A stretch of 64,000 nt of DNA from Styela clava (lineage: Eukaryota; Chordata; Ascidiacea; Stolidobranchia; Styelidae), in NCBI RefSeq assembly GCF_964204865.1, contig NC_135257.1, positions 620,001-684,000 on the forward strand. Direction: 5' to 3'. A program made the translations under genes and the position numbers. This document shows, in pieces, positions 1 to 12,144 of this stretch. Positions within the stretch are counted from its first letter, which is position 1, and the number at the start of each line of letters is the position of its first letter. Below the pieces are notes generated by a model. That model did no database searches. It was not told the origin of the DNA and saw only the letters and a program-made list of their open reading frames with translations.

Positions 1-1400
1 CATATTTTGCTTCCAGAAGACATAAATGTATTGTCACGTTTATTACCTCAGCTTGGAGTATTGACAAGAAAAAGGTGCCAGTAAATTAGGTAAAAAAATT
101 TTCAACTCATTGTTATAATCAGAATTCACAATCAATAGGAATTATAAACAGCCAACAATCAGTGAGAATTATATGCGAAATCCCTCAAAACAAATTTGTC
201 TAAAATCGGAGGAAGGCAAAAAATATAGGTAGTTTCCATTCACACAAGCATTTCAAGAAGACTTGCTCGAGCCAAACTAAATGAGCATCGTCAGGTGATC
301 GGTAAGGCTGCAAGTTGAATTCAGCCCTGCAACCTCCTGCATAGAAGATAATATTAATTAGTGGGCTATGAGCTAAATTCCTAAATTTAAACAAACCTAT
401 CTACGATGCATTATGTACCAGCAATGTTACCTACGATTAACTGAATATGTAATATGTCTAATAAATTCACCTACAAAAGCAAGTTCGATAGGTGCAAACT
501 TTGTGTTATGAAATTGTATCGCAGAACAGTTTTGTATGACACCCTCTTTAAATGAAATTTCAATGATTAAGCGCAAACATTAAAATTACTAACTTTGAAC
601 TTTGTCATTATCTGCAAAATGTTCCACACAAATCTTTCCGCTATCGCGTTTGTAATCTTCTCTGATAAAAAAAAAGTCTATGATGTCCAGAATTGCTCTT
701 TACAGCTTGCCTGTTATTCCAGCTTTCCAAGTAAGCAAAACTTCTTAGATATAGAGATTATTTTGTTTCGTTACAGACGCAAAAAGGCAGGTACTACACG
801 TAAAAAAGACGCCGAGTAGCAAAAGCGAGCGGAAAACGGACGCGAAAGGCGACGAGAAATATGTGCATTGGAGCGTATCATGAAATACAATGTTTTGCCT
901 GTAGTCTTATGGAGTGACGTCAGAGTTGCCTATCATGTTGTTTAATGTCATTGGACTGATAGATAGCGTCCAAGTTAGGGCTGAATTGGTGGGTTTAGTA
1001 TGGGAACTAATGAAATGCAGGGGAAGTTTAAAAAGCTCTTTTAGATACATTCTTGGAAACATTGCACAAACTACAGAAATCTGTAATTCATTGAAAGGTG
1101 ATATTTAAACTTATATGGTTGAAGAATGTCAGAGGGTGGTGATAGAACTGGGAGACCTGCGTGACTACCGGTACGGTACCATATCCCATAGTTCATAGAC
1201 TGATAGATAGCGTCCAAGTTAGGGCTGAATTGGTGGGTTTAGTATGGGAACAAATGAAATGCAGGGGCAGTTTAAAAAGTCTTTTAGATACATTCTTGGA
1301 AACATTGCACAAACTACAGAAATCTGTAATTCTGAACAGGGGAATATTTTTTTCAGATACATTCATGACGGTTCAGTCGTCAATCTTGGTTCAACGCTAG
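1..1400 (+). CDS. possible 3' end of an unrecognised gene (two exons)
   Basis: From base 1 a frame reads HILLPEDINVLSRLLPQLGV and stays open to base 80, where CA|GTAAAT makes a good donor (phase 2). A second piece starting after the AG at 1197-1198 supplies the one missing base and reads LIDSVQVRAELVGLVWEQMK and onward to a TAG at 1398-1400. The joined piece is helical, with many Leu, Glu and Lys residues. I do not recognise the family. The gene would begin left of the window. If the first exon is instead not spliced, it ends at the TAA at 82-84. The second exon has a degraded upstream duplicate at 954-1090. The model rests only on phase agreement and coding appearance. Confidence 0.3.
777..883 (+). 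CDS. possible small terminal exon, unrecognised
   Basis: After a pyrimidine-rich acceptor (TTTCGTTACAG, AG at 775-776) a phase-1 frame reads GDEKYVHWSVS before a TGA at 881-883; upstream of that it is rich in Lys, Ser and Asp. Its codons are more GC-rich than the surroundings. The phase does not match the donor at base 80, so it cannot simply follow that exon. It may be chance. Confidence 0.18.
954..1335 (+). repeat. tandem duplication of a ~137-bp exon-like block
   Basis: The block at 954-1090 recurs at 1198-1335 with an offset of 244 bp and only a few differences. The first copy has one extra C near 1041 (AGCTCTTTT against AGTCTTTT), which shifts its frame, and it lacks the AG acceptor seen at 1197-1198. 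Confidence 0.85.
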
Positions 1401-2079
1401 ATTTCAAAGCCAAGTGCTATAGATAAGTTCAGGAGTCTCTGCCACCACATCATCCTCAAATAGTGGTGTCGCTGGATAGTCACCAAGTCTCTGATGCAAT
1501 TTGTGCATGCTAGGCACAGTGAGGGCACTTGAGTTTATGTCGTATCATAGAAACACAGATTTATTAGCTCAGTAAGATGGGTGCAAATATACTATTGAAA
1601 GATTAGATTCAACAGGTTTATTGAAGTATTATGATCGATTACATACCACATAAAATTACAAGACCAATAATGTTATAGTGATAAACATGTTTTAAATGGA
1701 CTAACCAAGACTATCCAACAGATGAAATTGAGGGGATTAAAAGATTTTCCGCTGAGCCAAGCATGTACAAGCCTTCCCCAGCATTGGTAACAACCTATAT
1801 GGAGGGAACAGAATAGATCCAACAGTTTTGTCGTCTGTAGTTGGTGCTAATCCCACAAAGTTAGATCGAGCCAGAGTTCCAAGCATACCGGTTCAACCAA
1901 AAACAGTCGGTTATGTGATAGGTTTTACAATATAGTTTATTCATTCAGTGTAGAAATAGAATATAACAGATTTTAAAAAATATATGATGAAGGAACAAGC
2001 AAGTAAATCCAAGAAAATTACTACAAATTATACAGTTTTGCAGATATTGTGTTGTATAGGATAAAAATACATGCTAGAA
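1401..2079. other. no gene seen
   Basis: AT-rich sequence with no convincing frame, splice structure or repeat. Confidence 0.5.
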
Positions 2080-4641
2080 TATAGGTTCCTAACCTTTTTT
2101 GCATATTTTACCCCTTTACCAAACAAGATCACAAAATTTACCCCCAAAACATCTTTAGGTTATGATTTATTAAAAAAGCACATTTAATGCGATGGCTGCC
2201 CTTGTTTGTTGGCAACCAGATTTTCAATGTCTGGTGAAATAGCAGACAATGCGCAGCGTATATCAGATTCGACATCGAGCCGGTTCCGTGCTTTAGATTT
2301 GATAGTGAGCAACGCAGAGAATCCGCACTCGCACAGGTAGATAGAAGAAAAGGGAACAATAATCTTCAGGGCATTACTACCCAGTCTTGGATAGGAACGT
2401 TGCATTTTAACCCAAAACTTCTCTAGGTCGCAGGTGCGAAATTGATCTCCAGCAAAAGAATCGTTTGTTAACTCTATAAATTCTTCTTGAATTACCTGAG
2501 GAACATCCTCCACTTCACATATAAAAGGATTTCTTGCTAATCTCAACAAAATGCTGGAAGTGTTGATCTCGGGAAAATATCGTTCGAATTCCTTCTGCAG
2601 GTTTTGTAAGTGGCAAATAATGTCCGGCTTTAAAAGTTGTTCAAAACCATCCCTAATTATGTCATTCAAGCGGGGAAATGATGTAACGTCATCGTTTGTT
2701 ACTCGTTGGCTCCAAAGTTTGAGCTTTGCCATAAATGCATTGATGGCATCAGTATGTTTGATCATGTTACTTTCTGGACCTTGCAGTTTCTTGTTAAGTT
2801 GATTTAATGCTTCGAATATGTCGGCAAGATAAGCTAAGATGTAGCAAATCCGTCTTCACTAAATGCTAACAAAAGATCATCTTTTTGTTGCGCAACCAAA
2901 AACAACTTTACTTCTTCTTTTAATTCAAAAACACGGGAAAGCATGTTTCCCTTGGACAGCCAACGTACTTGCGTATGATATAAAAGTGTGGTATGGTCGG
3001 CATCCATATCTTTACAAAGCTTGCGGAAGAGTCTTGTGCTGAGCGCTGAACTTTTCACATAATTAACGACCTTGATTACGACAGATAAATGCTCGTGAAG
3101 TCTCTTTGGAATAGTTTTGGAGACAAGGGCCGCTTTGTGAATCATACAATGAGTTCCTTGAATTTCTGGATTTTTCTGCTTTATGAGGGAAACCAATTCA
3201 GATTTTGCACCAATCATGGCAGGAGCACCATCAGTACATACCCCAACAAGCTTACTCCAACTTAAACCAGTATTGGTAAAAAAAATCATCCAACACTTGA
3301 AAAACATCCGCTGCCTTTGATGTTGTTTCCAAAGGTTGGCAGAAGAGAAATTCTTCAATAATCATTCCACCATCAACATATCTGGCATACACAAGCAGTT
3401 GTGATAGATTGGAAACATCTGTACTTTCGTCAAGTTGAAGGGCAAAAACAGGGGAGGAGTCAATCTTCGATATTACCTTGCTCTTAATATTGTCAGACAT
3501 TTCATTGATTCTGGATTTTATTGTGTCGTTCGACAGCGAAATTTGTTTCATTGTTTGAGATGCTTTCTCTCCAAGCATCAACTTCACACTTCCCAATATA
3601 CAGGGTTTCACCGATTGTATATGCTTTCTTAGCTTTTGCCACATGCAGAGCAATGACAAAAGATGCATGTACAGCAGTAATGTTAGTCTGCCAAAAAGTG
3701 CCGGATTTGTCCAGTTTTTGACTTTTTAGACAGGACAATCTTGACTCAAAAGAAGATCGATTTTTTCTCTTCATGCTTGGATGAGCATTCGCTAGGTGCT
3801 GTTTAAGTGGGGCGGGTTTCATGGTACTGTTTGAAAAAGTTTTCACGGACAGAACACACTGAGGAATATGGAGACCACCCCGATGAGATACGTAAAACCA
3901 AAATCTAAATAAACGTCCTGATAATTTCTCTTTTTTTGTGACATTCTTTTTAAACAAATTTGAGTGTGTAACTTTTGTGACTAAATTTAATGTAATAGTT
4001 AAAATAACAAAGAACTCGACTTGGTTTTCAATTTTGGTTGAAATGCGTACAAGGACGATTTGCGTTAAATAACTCAAATATCGGCGGTAACGGTACAAGG
4101 ACTGTCATAACTTTTCTAGACCCTGAGACAATTCAGTTCATCATGAATTGAGAACTGATTCGGATCCTTACTGTATTACCAGACCAGGAAACCTAGTCTA
4201 GTGCCCTGATATTATGTACCGGTACAAGGACTGTAATAGCTTTTCCAGGTCCTCTGACAATTCAGTTTAACATAAATTGAAATTTGAATTGCGAACTGAT
4301 CCTAATCATTTCCGTATTACCAGATCCGGTACCGTAACGTAGTATAGTGTCGTCATAAAAAATTTCCCATCTAAAACAAGGGATCCGCTGATATGCGTTT
4401 TCGGAACCTCTACAAATTGCCCCAATGTTTATGACGTCACAATATATAAAAGTAATAGCCTACTAGCGACAAATACAACTCACAACTTACCGACCGATAC
4501 CACAACGTTTCTTGACACAAAACAAGCAAATAGATGTGATTTTTGTTTAGTCAATATTTTTTTCCACAAAAACAAAATTTACCCCCTAGAATGAAGGAAT
4601 TTACCCCCAGGGGTAAATTTACCCCAGGTTAAGAAATGCTG
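2080..4641 (-). mobile_element. degenerate hAT transposon, ZBED5-like family
   Basis: The left end reads (TA)TAGGTTCCTAACC and the right end TTAAGAAATGCTG, which is the same end pair as the well-bounded copy at 25557-26587. Both ends carry the family's ACCCC-rich subterminal sequence (TTTACCCCC). Target duplications are no longer clear: TGCTAGAA on the left, TGCAGCTA on the right. The element encodes a broken transposase on the - strand. Confidence 0.8.
2184..3900 (-). pseudogene. broken hAT transposase (ZBED5/GTF2IRD2-like)
   Basis: Reading right to left there is a BED-type zinc-finger remnant near 3820-3750 (PQCVLSVKTFSN, then MKPAPLKQHLANAHP; the second Cys of the finger is Ser). Next come LQLDESTDVSNLSQLLVYAR near 3450, GVCTDGAPAMIGAKSE near 3220 and HCMIHKAALVSK near 3130. 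The dimerisation region near 2300 reads FSSIYLCECGFSALLTIKSK. In hAT transposases these carry the first and second catalytic Asp and the CxxH and C-terminal regions. The pieces lie in at least three frames, so several frameshifts have killed it. It would have cut and pasted its own element; it is now a fossil and a possible source of host exons. Confidence 0.85.
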
Positions 4642-5201
4642 TGCAGCTAGATATATGCTTTTGGGCACAACAAACAAAAAACATGAAAGCAATGGAGCGT
4701 CTGAGTTATTTTATTAAAGCTGCCTGGTTTCATCCCCTGATAATAAATATGGAAGAATTGCTCTCACTGGGCACTACCTCATTGTTATATAGTCAGCCCA
4801 TAGTCAGATGGCCAAACACCCACCACTTGGTTCGGTTCTAAGATTTACCAGGTGATTATGAACAAGTTGTGATTTATATGACAGTGATAAATGCAAAACA
4901 ACCTAACAAAATAAGTATATTCATCACACACCACAGTTACTACCAAGTGCAGGGCCAACTTCTGGTATCAGGAGCAGCTTGGTGTGACTTTGCAGTTGCA
5001 GTTCCGATTCTGAATCTTGTTAATTCTTTCATGCCCTTTTATTATTATTATTTCTTTTTCTGGTAGGTAGTCGCGTACTTTTTGAAATCTATTTTAAGTT
5101 ATGCTCGACTTCCACTTTTCTCTGCATTTTGTTTGTATGTTGACTTTTTGTGTTGTTTTATGCCAGAGAACTAAAATAAAATGATGATGATGCTTGCTTA
5201 C
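4642..5201. other. no gene seen
   Basis: AT-rich; open frames here are short and have no recognisable content. Confidence 0.5.
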
Positions 5202-5540
5202 ATTTTTTCTGCTGTCTGACAAAGCGCTGTCTTTTTCATCAGCGGCACTTGAGGTAGTTTCAACTAAAGAGTCTGGGGGCAGATCTGGTTGGATCCCTGA
5301 CAATCCTTTCTCACTTTCGTCAGGTTCACATGTCTCTGTATCAAATGAAGTATCTGGTGACAGATCCTGTTAAATTATGATCCAAAGTTAAATCATGGTA
5401 TAAGTAATCCTTACCTCACAATTCGATGGTGCTTTTCTGTTGGGCGACAAGAATCTGATAAAGGGTCAGGGTTTTCATCAGTTGGTCCATCGCCTCCATG
5501 AAAATACATGATGGAACGCATTGCTTGTATGAAAATTTAT
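5202..5540 (-). CDS. two possible exons of an unrecognised acidic protein
   Basis: The downstream exon (5366 to 5202) follows an AACAG acceptor, is 55 codons long in phase 0, and ends at AAAAAT|GTAAGC. It reads DLSPDTSFDTETCEPDESEK and continues Pro, Ser and Asp rich. The upstream piece (about 5540 to 5416) reads MYFHGGDGPTDENPDPLSD and can use a GTGAGG donor to join in phase 0. Composition suggests a disordered acidic region. No family is recognised, and the 5' and 3' continuations were not found. Confidence 0.33.
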
Positions 5541-6787
5541 TTCATATAAGAATTAACATATTGAATATATCATAGGTATCGAAAACAATATTTATGTTGG
5601 CCTACCTTGGTACACACGAAGGTATTTCTGTTGATTTTTCCTAGATTGAATACGGTATACTGCGAGGCCTGTTGCATTCCTTTATCCACCTCATTTCTTT
5701 TTGGCAGTCAATATGTGGCTTCGGAAAAGGCACAAAAATTACTCCATTTGAACGGCAGAGGTACCGTACAGGTCAGACCGGCAAATACCATATGCACAGC
5801 GTTTACACATAGTTAGTCTATCAAAATAATTCACTAATAGATTCTGTTTAATAAAAATGCAACATCGTATCGAGACAAATTCTTCCGTACTGACATACGG
5901 TAGGCTACCGGTACCCTTGATTGCATCAGCATGACTGTCTACTATTTTTTGGTTCGAAATAGCAGTTGTGACCTGTACAGCACCGTAACCTGTAAGGTGC
6001 CTGCAACGGGTACAGCCTTTTAGTATAGTATAGATATATAGATTTCGTGAACGTGATTTGCAACAAGTAACATACAGTATTACAGCTTTCTTTTTCTCGC
6101 AGTCCTGTGAAGAAAAAAAAGGACAAATATCTGCCTAAACCGCCAGCAACCTGTGCGGAACGCGTCCAAAGTTGTCTGAGCGACTTTTCAGCGGAGAATG
6201 TTTGTTTACATCTGCTCGCTTGTGATTGGTTGAAAATACGGATGTTTTGATGTCGGGGAAAGGTCCATAGCAGTTCGGTGGGCAACTTCTCTAGTCGGCG
6301 GGCCAGATGTGAGGAAATGAAGTTTTCGGCGGGCCGGATTATAACATGAATAGTATTCAATATCTTAATCACATATTTATTCGCGAATACAAGAAAGAAA
6401 ATTATAATTCGCGAGATATCGCGTGCATCTAACAGACAAACAGATAAATACCTTAGCCTACCGATACCGATCAACATACTTACCCATCTAGATCGATGAG
6501 TAATAACTGCAGATTGATTGATTACCAAATTTGGGATACAGGAGAGTACTTAGGCTACTAAGTTTTCTGGCATATAGGCAGCACTTTTTGTAATACTGAT
6601 TAGACTGGTTGCGAAAAACCACCCGGCAGGAATTATATTGTTCGGCTATTACATTAATATTTGGTTATCAGGCATAACCAACCTGGGCTAACAGATTCCT
6701 CATTCGATTTTAGTTTTCCATGAAGTATATTCTGTTAGCATATATTACCGACAAAAAACATAGAAAGCCAGCCAACAATTTAGACCA
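5541..6787. other. no gene seen; transposon-end-like GGCGGGCC tracts
   Basis: There are GGCGGGCC tracts at about 6297 and 6330 of the kind that flank hAT ends elsewhere in the window. A frame on the - strand (6528-5926) has no recognisable content. Confidence 0.45.
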
Positions 6788-7027
6788 GCCAATCACATTA
6801 TTTAACTTCGCTAATCGCTAGTTGCCTCAGCTAGCCATAACACTAATTAAATCAGTGACATTAGTGATGTAACCATATGTCAAAAGATTTTTCTGGTTAT
6901 TTTTATGACGAAACAACTCCAAATGCGATTTTTTGTTTACCCTCGCTCAAATGCGACGCGGGCCACAGATAATGAAGCGGCGGGCCTGGGTTTATATTAT
7001 ATATACGCTTTGGGTTGGACCACTCTG
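6788..7027. repeat. degenerate MITE copy, same family as 40514-40758
   Basis: It shares with 40580-40758 the order: CAGTGACATTAGTGATG, then CGAAACAAC, AAATGCGATTTTTTG, GCGGGCCTGGG, and a right end GGTTGGACCACTCTG. The left end is eroded and I could not place it exactly. Confidence 0.65.
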
Positions 7028-7702
7028 ATTTAGAACGTACATATCTACTGTGTCGGTTTACTCTATTTCTGCAAATTCTCCCTGCCTCACAAATATCTCT
7101 CTGCACACCGTGTTCCACCAAAACATCGATAAATATTTTTTTCTCGTCTAGAACTGGGCGTTCATCGTGAAAAACTCGTTATTATGCAAACATCGGAAAC
7201 GAGAAGATAATTAAAGAAGTGAATTCGCAACTTAATACTACAAATGAAAAAAAAATACCATACTTTTTGTTTTAACAACCACAAAACAGATGAAAAAACG
7301 CTATTTTATACACTGCAGGTCGCAATTTTTAATTAATCGTATTAGACCTTCAACATACTAGAAATAGATGATTGAGGATCAAATATTTGCATTTGAATTT
7401 CACATGGCGCAGTATTGTCATCAACTAAAAATGGCATTGTAAATAAGTCAAATTTATCTTTCTGATTATTCATATATATCACAAAATAGAGATTCAAATT
7501 GAGTTTTAGTGGAAACGATCACCGATATGTAGGCTATGTTTCAGAGTTTGCAGATTTACAAAGGCTCAAATTGGGGAAATGAGCAAAGTTGGAATTGATT
7601 AGTTAAGTTTCCCAGAGACGATGCCTGTTTATGAATGCAACAATATAATCATACATAGGACCAATGAGAATATGATCCGATTAATAAATTGTTCCTTTCC
7701 TT

Positions 7703-8761
7703 TCAGTTGTAAGTTAGCTTGTTCATATGAGAAGTGGAAAAGGATAAATCTGTTGACCAATCTGGATCACCAAGTTCATCAATACCGAAAATTGCTTTTT
7801 TTTGTTTCAAGAATGTCACAATTACGTTTTGCAAATCATAAAACCGTTGCAAAATATCACCGCGACTTACCCATCTAACCTCACATAAATACACCAGATC
7901 ATGATGCTGAGCACCCATTTCTTCGAGTAAACTTTTGAATCGTTGGTGATTGAGGCCTCTTGCCGAAATGAAGTTTATAATTTTAGCAACATTAGACATT
8001 AAAGCTGCCATATCTAAATGTGTCACCTTTGATGCCAAAAATTCCTGATGAATTATGCATTGTAGTTTAATAATTGTGTTGGAAAAGCCCAACGAAGCTA
8101 CGTGATTTTGTCAAAAAACAATTGCACGTTGTGAGAGCCAACCATGGCTGGGGTACCATCGGCAGTAGCAGAAATAAGTTTTGATAGATCAAGATGCATT
8201 CGCAATACGTTCCAGTATTGCGTGAGCTATGTCCTTTCCTTGTGTAGTACCTTATTTCGGAATCAATTCGGCAAACTCCTCAATTAGGCTACGTCCAAAT
8301 TATCTGTGATACCCCTAACAAAAATGACCAGTTGCGCGGTACAGTCTGCATCCATGCTTTCATCAAATGCGAAGAAAAAATAATCAAACCTAGCACCTTT
8401 TTTGAGTTGAAATTCGAGATTTTCAGTGATAACTTCCATTTTGCTAGTAACTGTTATGGAACATAACGGAATACTGTTTAACAGGAGTTTCTTCTCAGGA
8501 CAAACTTCGTTGACAACGACCAATGTTTATTAATAAGCTGGGCATCAGTAAATTGTTTATTTGTTTAGCGAAGAGCGAACTTACAACCAATGCTGCCTTT
8601 GTAACTGATTGGCTTTCTTCTTGCCCTTTCTTAAAAAAACTAGTTTGCTGTTCAAGTCCGCTTTTTGAATTCTTTATATTTAATTCTTCCCTTTCTCCAA
8701 CATATTCTTCGAATTTGCTGTGACACTTTACGTAATAACGTTTAGTATTAAATTCTTTCAT
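7703..8761 (-). pseudogene. broken hAT transposase, second family (GTF2IRD2-like)
   Basis: The N-terminal part at 8761-8495 has a coiled, Lys/Glu-rich stretch ending KAALVVSSLFAKQ. The catalytic Asp region at 8400-8300 reads YFFFAFDESMDADCTAQLVI. Then ATADGTPAMVGSHN lies near 8150, a CIIHQEF motif near 8050 and LVYLCEVRWVSRGDILQRF near 7890. These are hAT transposase landmarks. The segments are in different frames and the C-terminal dimerisation region is missing, so it is dead. It differs from the ZBED5-like copy at 2184-3900. GGGCCGC tracts at about 8968-9000 may belong to its right flank. Confidence 0.8.
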
Positions 8762-9473
8762 AACTGCGATGCTGGTTCAAGGCATATCAAAGTAAACAGG
8801 TTTTGAATAATGCAGTTTGGAAAAAATCAAAATGAACTAAACTGATAGTTACAACTAACTGTAGATTCGGGCCGTACAACAGCCATTGTTACAACATAAA
8901 TCCGTGTGCAGACAATTATAAATTTATGAGACAATTTTATTTTATGCACCAACAGTGAGGTCGTTCGAGGGCCGCAAAAAATAAATTCGTTTGCGGGCCA
9001 CATTGACTGGGTGTTTCGGGTTAGATAAATAATAACCGAGAGTGGTTTGCAATTTACAGCCATCATAATCAGGATTCGTGTCTTTTTGAAACGAAGCATT
9101 GCACACTACACTGGCACATAGTTCGCATCAAATTTCACTCGTTAAACGATTTGACAAAAATCATAAGCCCGTAATTTTCACGATATAGCTCGAGAAATTT
9201 GTTACCAAAGGATAGATAGTGCATAGATCCACAACTGTAAAGAATACTTTTGGAGAATACACAAAAACTTCCCTCAAAACGTTCCCGAATAGGCGAGTGC
9301 AAAAGAGGCTGCAGGTTCGCAGCACCAATTTATGACAATGACGTTAGTAATAAAGCAGTGAAGAAGGTTCAACGCCGAAACTGAGTCGAAAGCTTTCTAA
9401 AATAAAGGCGAGGTAAAATGAAGATTGAATTTGGGGTTATGGTAGATAGATAATTTATTTTGAAAACTCCATA
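8762..9473. other. no gene seen
   Basis: Apart from GGGCCGC/GCGGGCC tracts around 8968-9000, probably from the flanking transposon, nothing is recognisable. Confidence 0.5.
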
Positions 9474-9481
9474 ATATACAC

Positions 9482-9977
9482 CAGGGGTGGCCAACACGTC
9501 GATCGCCACGTCTCGAGTAGTGAATTGTAGTATAGTGGTGAATTTTATAACATACCCCAAAAATTTGCCTTGAACTAGTTCTACGCCTGTTGTGTGTTTT
9601 AAAACATGACCAATGCAGTACTTTACATGTGCAAAATACGATATAGGTATATGGACATTTAGAGTTTAGTTAGACAATATTTGTGTCTGCTGGGCAAGCC
9701 CGATAAAGCGTATTATTACGTAACAAATACAAGTTTCGCCGCTGCCGAGGGGTAAAATGAACGTACCGAATATCGTGTGTCTTGACTGACAAACGACCCT
9801 ACAATAACTTATGCAGTTTGCCAAGTTATTGTCTCACTCCAAGAGTTGTGTGATAACTTTTATTCGCAACGCAAGCAGTGGCATCAGTATGCCCATTTTT
9901 TTCAATTCCAAGCGAGCAAAGAATCGGATTTGGAGGAAATATAAATGTGTCGGTCGAAAGCAGGTTGGCCACCCCTG
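9482..9977. mobile_element. hAT-type MITE, 496 bp, exact 8-bp target duplication
   Basis: It begins CAGGGGTGGCCAAC and ends GTTGGCCACCCCTG, which are perfect terminal inverted repeats. It is flanked by ATATACAC at 9474-9481 and 9978-9985. There is no coding capacity. The duplication has TA at its centre. Confidence 0.93.
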
Positions 9978-9985
9978 ATATACAC

Positions 9986-11334
9986 TAATTAAAATGGAGA
10001 ATTCTTGGGAGCGACCAAATCCTTTAAAAAAGTTCAAAACAGGAGAAATACCATGTGTTTCCTCATCACGCACACGCATACAAAATTACAAACCTAGTTA
10101 AACGAGGCTTGGATCAGAATTGAACAAACAAAAAATACACGAATGCGGCGAATGTATTGAACTTTCGGGAGCTTCTAAAACGCTTAGCTAATAATGACAA
10201 ATTCAATCTGATACCGATACCAAGATAACGACGCAATGTGATAAAGTGACGAGAATAGTCAAATACCGTGAAAAACTAAACTGATTGGGCATTGCTGAAA
10301 GGATGATAAAGTGGTTTAAGAAAGCTTGATATGAGGGAAAATTTATGGAATTTGGACAAAAGAGTAGCCTATAATGTCATACAATAATAGTAAGACATTG
10401 TTAGCTTACCAATTCGGGTTTAAAAAAGAACTTTGGGGCATGATTCAAATGGGAACAGTGTTTCATCGAGCGAGGAGAAAGTCGTCGTCATGAGAAATCC
10501 ATCAAGGTTTAAAAATATTCATAAATAAGGCCTTTGTTTGATACAATATTCCTCGAATTGTTACCAAATTTCCGACAAATAGCAGAGAAGATTAGGAGAT
10601 TAACAATACAAACTGTAAATTCGTTTGGGGTTAAGAATAGAAGAATTTATTCAAAAATTAAATTAAATGATTAACGTCAAGCCGTAACCACAGTAACCAA
10701 GACGAATGCAAAAAACCCAACCGCCAATTGGTGCATGACAAGACAATCGATCTCATGGGTCTGAAGCCTATACAGGTGAGATCTTACTCGTGGTTGTAGA
10801 CTACTACAGCATATTGTTACGATGCCGTCAGCAATCTTGAACAAAGTCATTGATAAAATCATGCAATCAAACTTAATACTTCAACAGTTTTACGGTGAAA
10901 AGCAAATTTTGAAGTGGAGCATCAAAATCGTTCATTGTTGAAAATAATGAAAATAGCAAATGCCGAAGAAAAGAGATGGCAACCTCAATCGCATAAATTT
11001 TTATTAACGTACAGAACAACGAAACTTCGACAAAAAAGACATCTGCTTTTCTGATAGATGGAAGAGAGCTGTGAAGAATATCGCTGGAATTATGACCAAG
11101 CGGACGGATCACCGACAATTTCATGTCGTGAATGTCAACATAAATCAGCCAGAAAATTGTAAGTTCATGCAAAATGAAGAGCAGATAAGAGCATAAGTTT
11201 GCAGTCGACCAAGTCCTGGTTTAAAACGACAGAAATGGTAACTTGGAATCAAAAGTTGAGAATGTGACCTCCACCTACATGGAGGTTGTCAGGCGCAAGA
11301 TCACCTGATCCTCCACCCGGGTTTATTAAGTTGT
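9986..11334. other. no gene seen
   Basis: AT-rich; no supported feature. Confidence 0.5.
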
Positions 11335-11410
11335 CTTAGTCGGCGATAAGTGGCCGAGACCTTAGCGTCGACAGCTAGATTAAGAACTGGTTCGAGCGTT
11401 GCGCCCTTGG
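11335..11410 (+). repeat. tRNA-derived SINE head or tRNA pseudogene (Leu/Ser-like)
   Basis: An A-box-like AAGTGGCCGAG is followed after about 40 bp by a B-box-like GGTTCGAGCGT. The order matches the D and T arms of a class II tRNA. No acceptor stem closes, so it is not a working tRNA; a SINE head is likeliest. Confidence 0.4.
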
Positions 11411-12144
11411 GTTAAGACCCCGAAAGTATGTAAAAATGACTGATTAAAATGAAATCATATTTACTGAGGTGAGCCCAATTTAATTTATTCGACTGTTTCT
11501 ATTTGAAATCAACCCAATGCATCTTGTTGATGGAAAATTTGAAATTAGTAATCGTTTGTTCATGCGACCGTACAATTCCGAATGACGATGTACTTCTCGT
11601 TTAATAAAAATTCTTTAACAACCCAAGTCTATCCCACGATATCCAATGAAAAAAAAACTTGTCTGAATTTGTTTTGTATAATAAACAGACATTTAAAATC
11701 GAGAAGTATACAAGAAAAAAAAAATTATCCTCACGCGTTAGTTCTACAAAATGAAGTGTCAGACTCAGCAGGACCTATTGCAAAATGCTCCTGGATGCAA
11801 GAATGCAATTCTTGCACGCCATATGTGCGCTCTACGTGACACCAACGAATGTTGTTGTTCACACGTGAAATTAGTTTTACGGTCATTAAAATAGCATCCA
11901 AGATGTTCAGATCGCGTGCCACAGTTATTGGGCATAAGCCAGTAATTAACTATGTTAATTTAAGAGGGCGGTGCCGAGTAATCAGATTAGTTTGCAAAAA
12001 TATTTTTGAAAAAATATAATAATTATTGATTACCCAATCGAATAAGATGCGGATTAAATATGGAAACAATGCCAGTCTCTACTCATTGTCTGTTTCGCGA
12101 CGACCGCAAATACTGCTTAGTTTATAACGCTGTCTACATCTGTT

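Noticed and set aside
5926-6528. 200-codon frame on the - strand
   Set aside because: Lies in transposon-like sequence with GGCGGGCC tracts; nothing recognisable in the protein.
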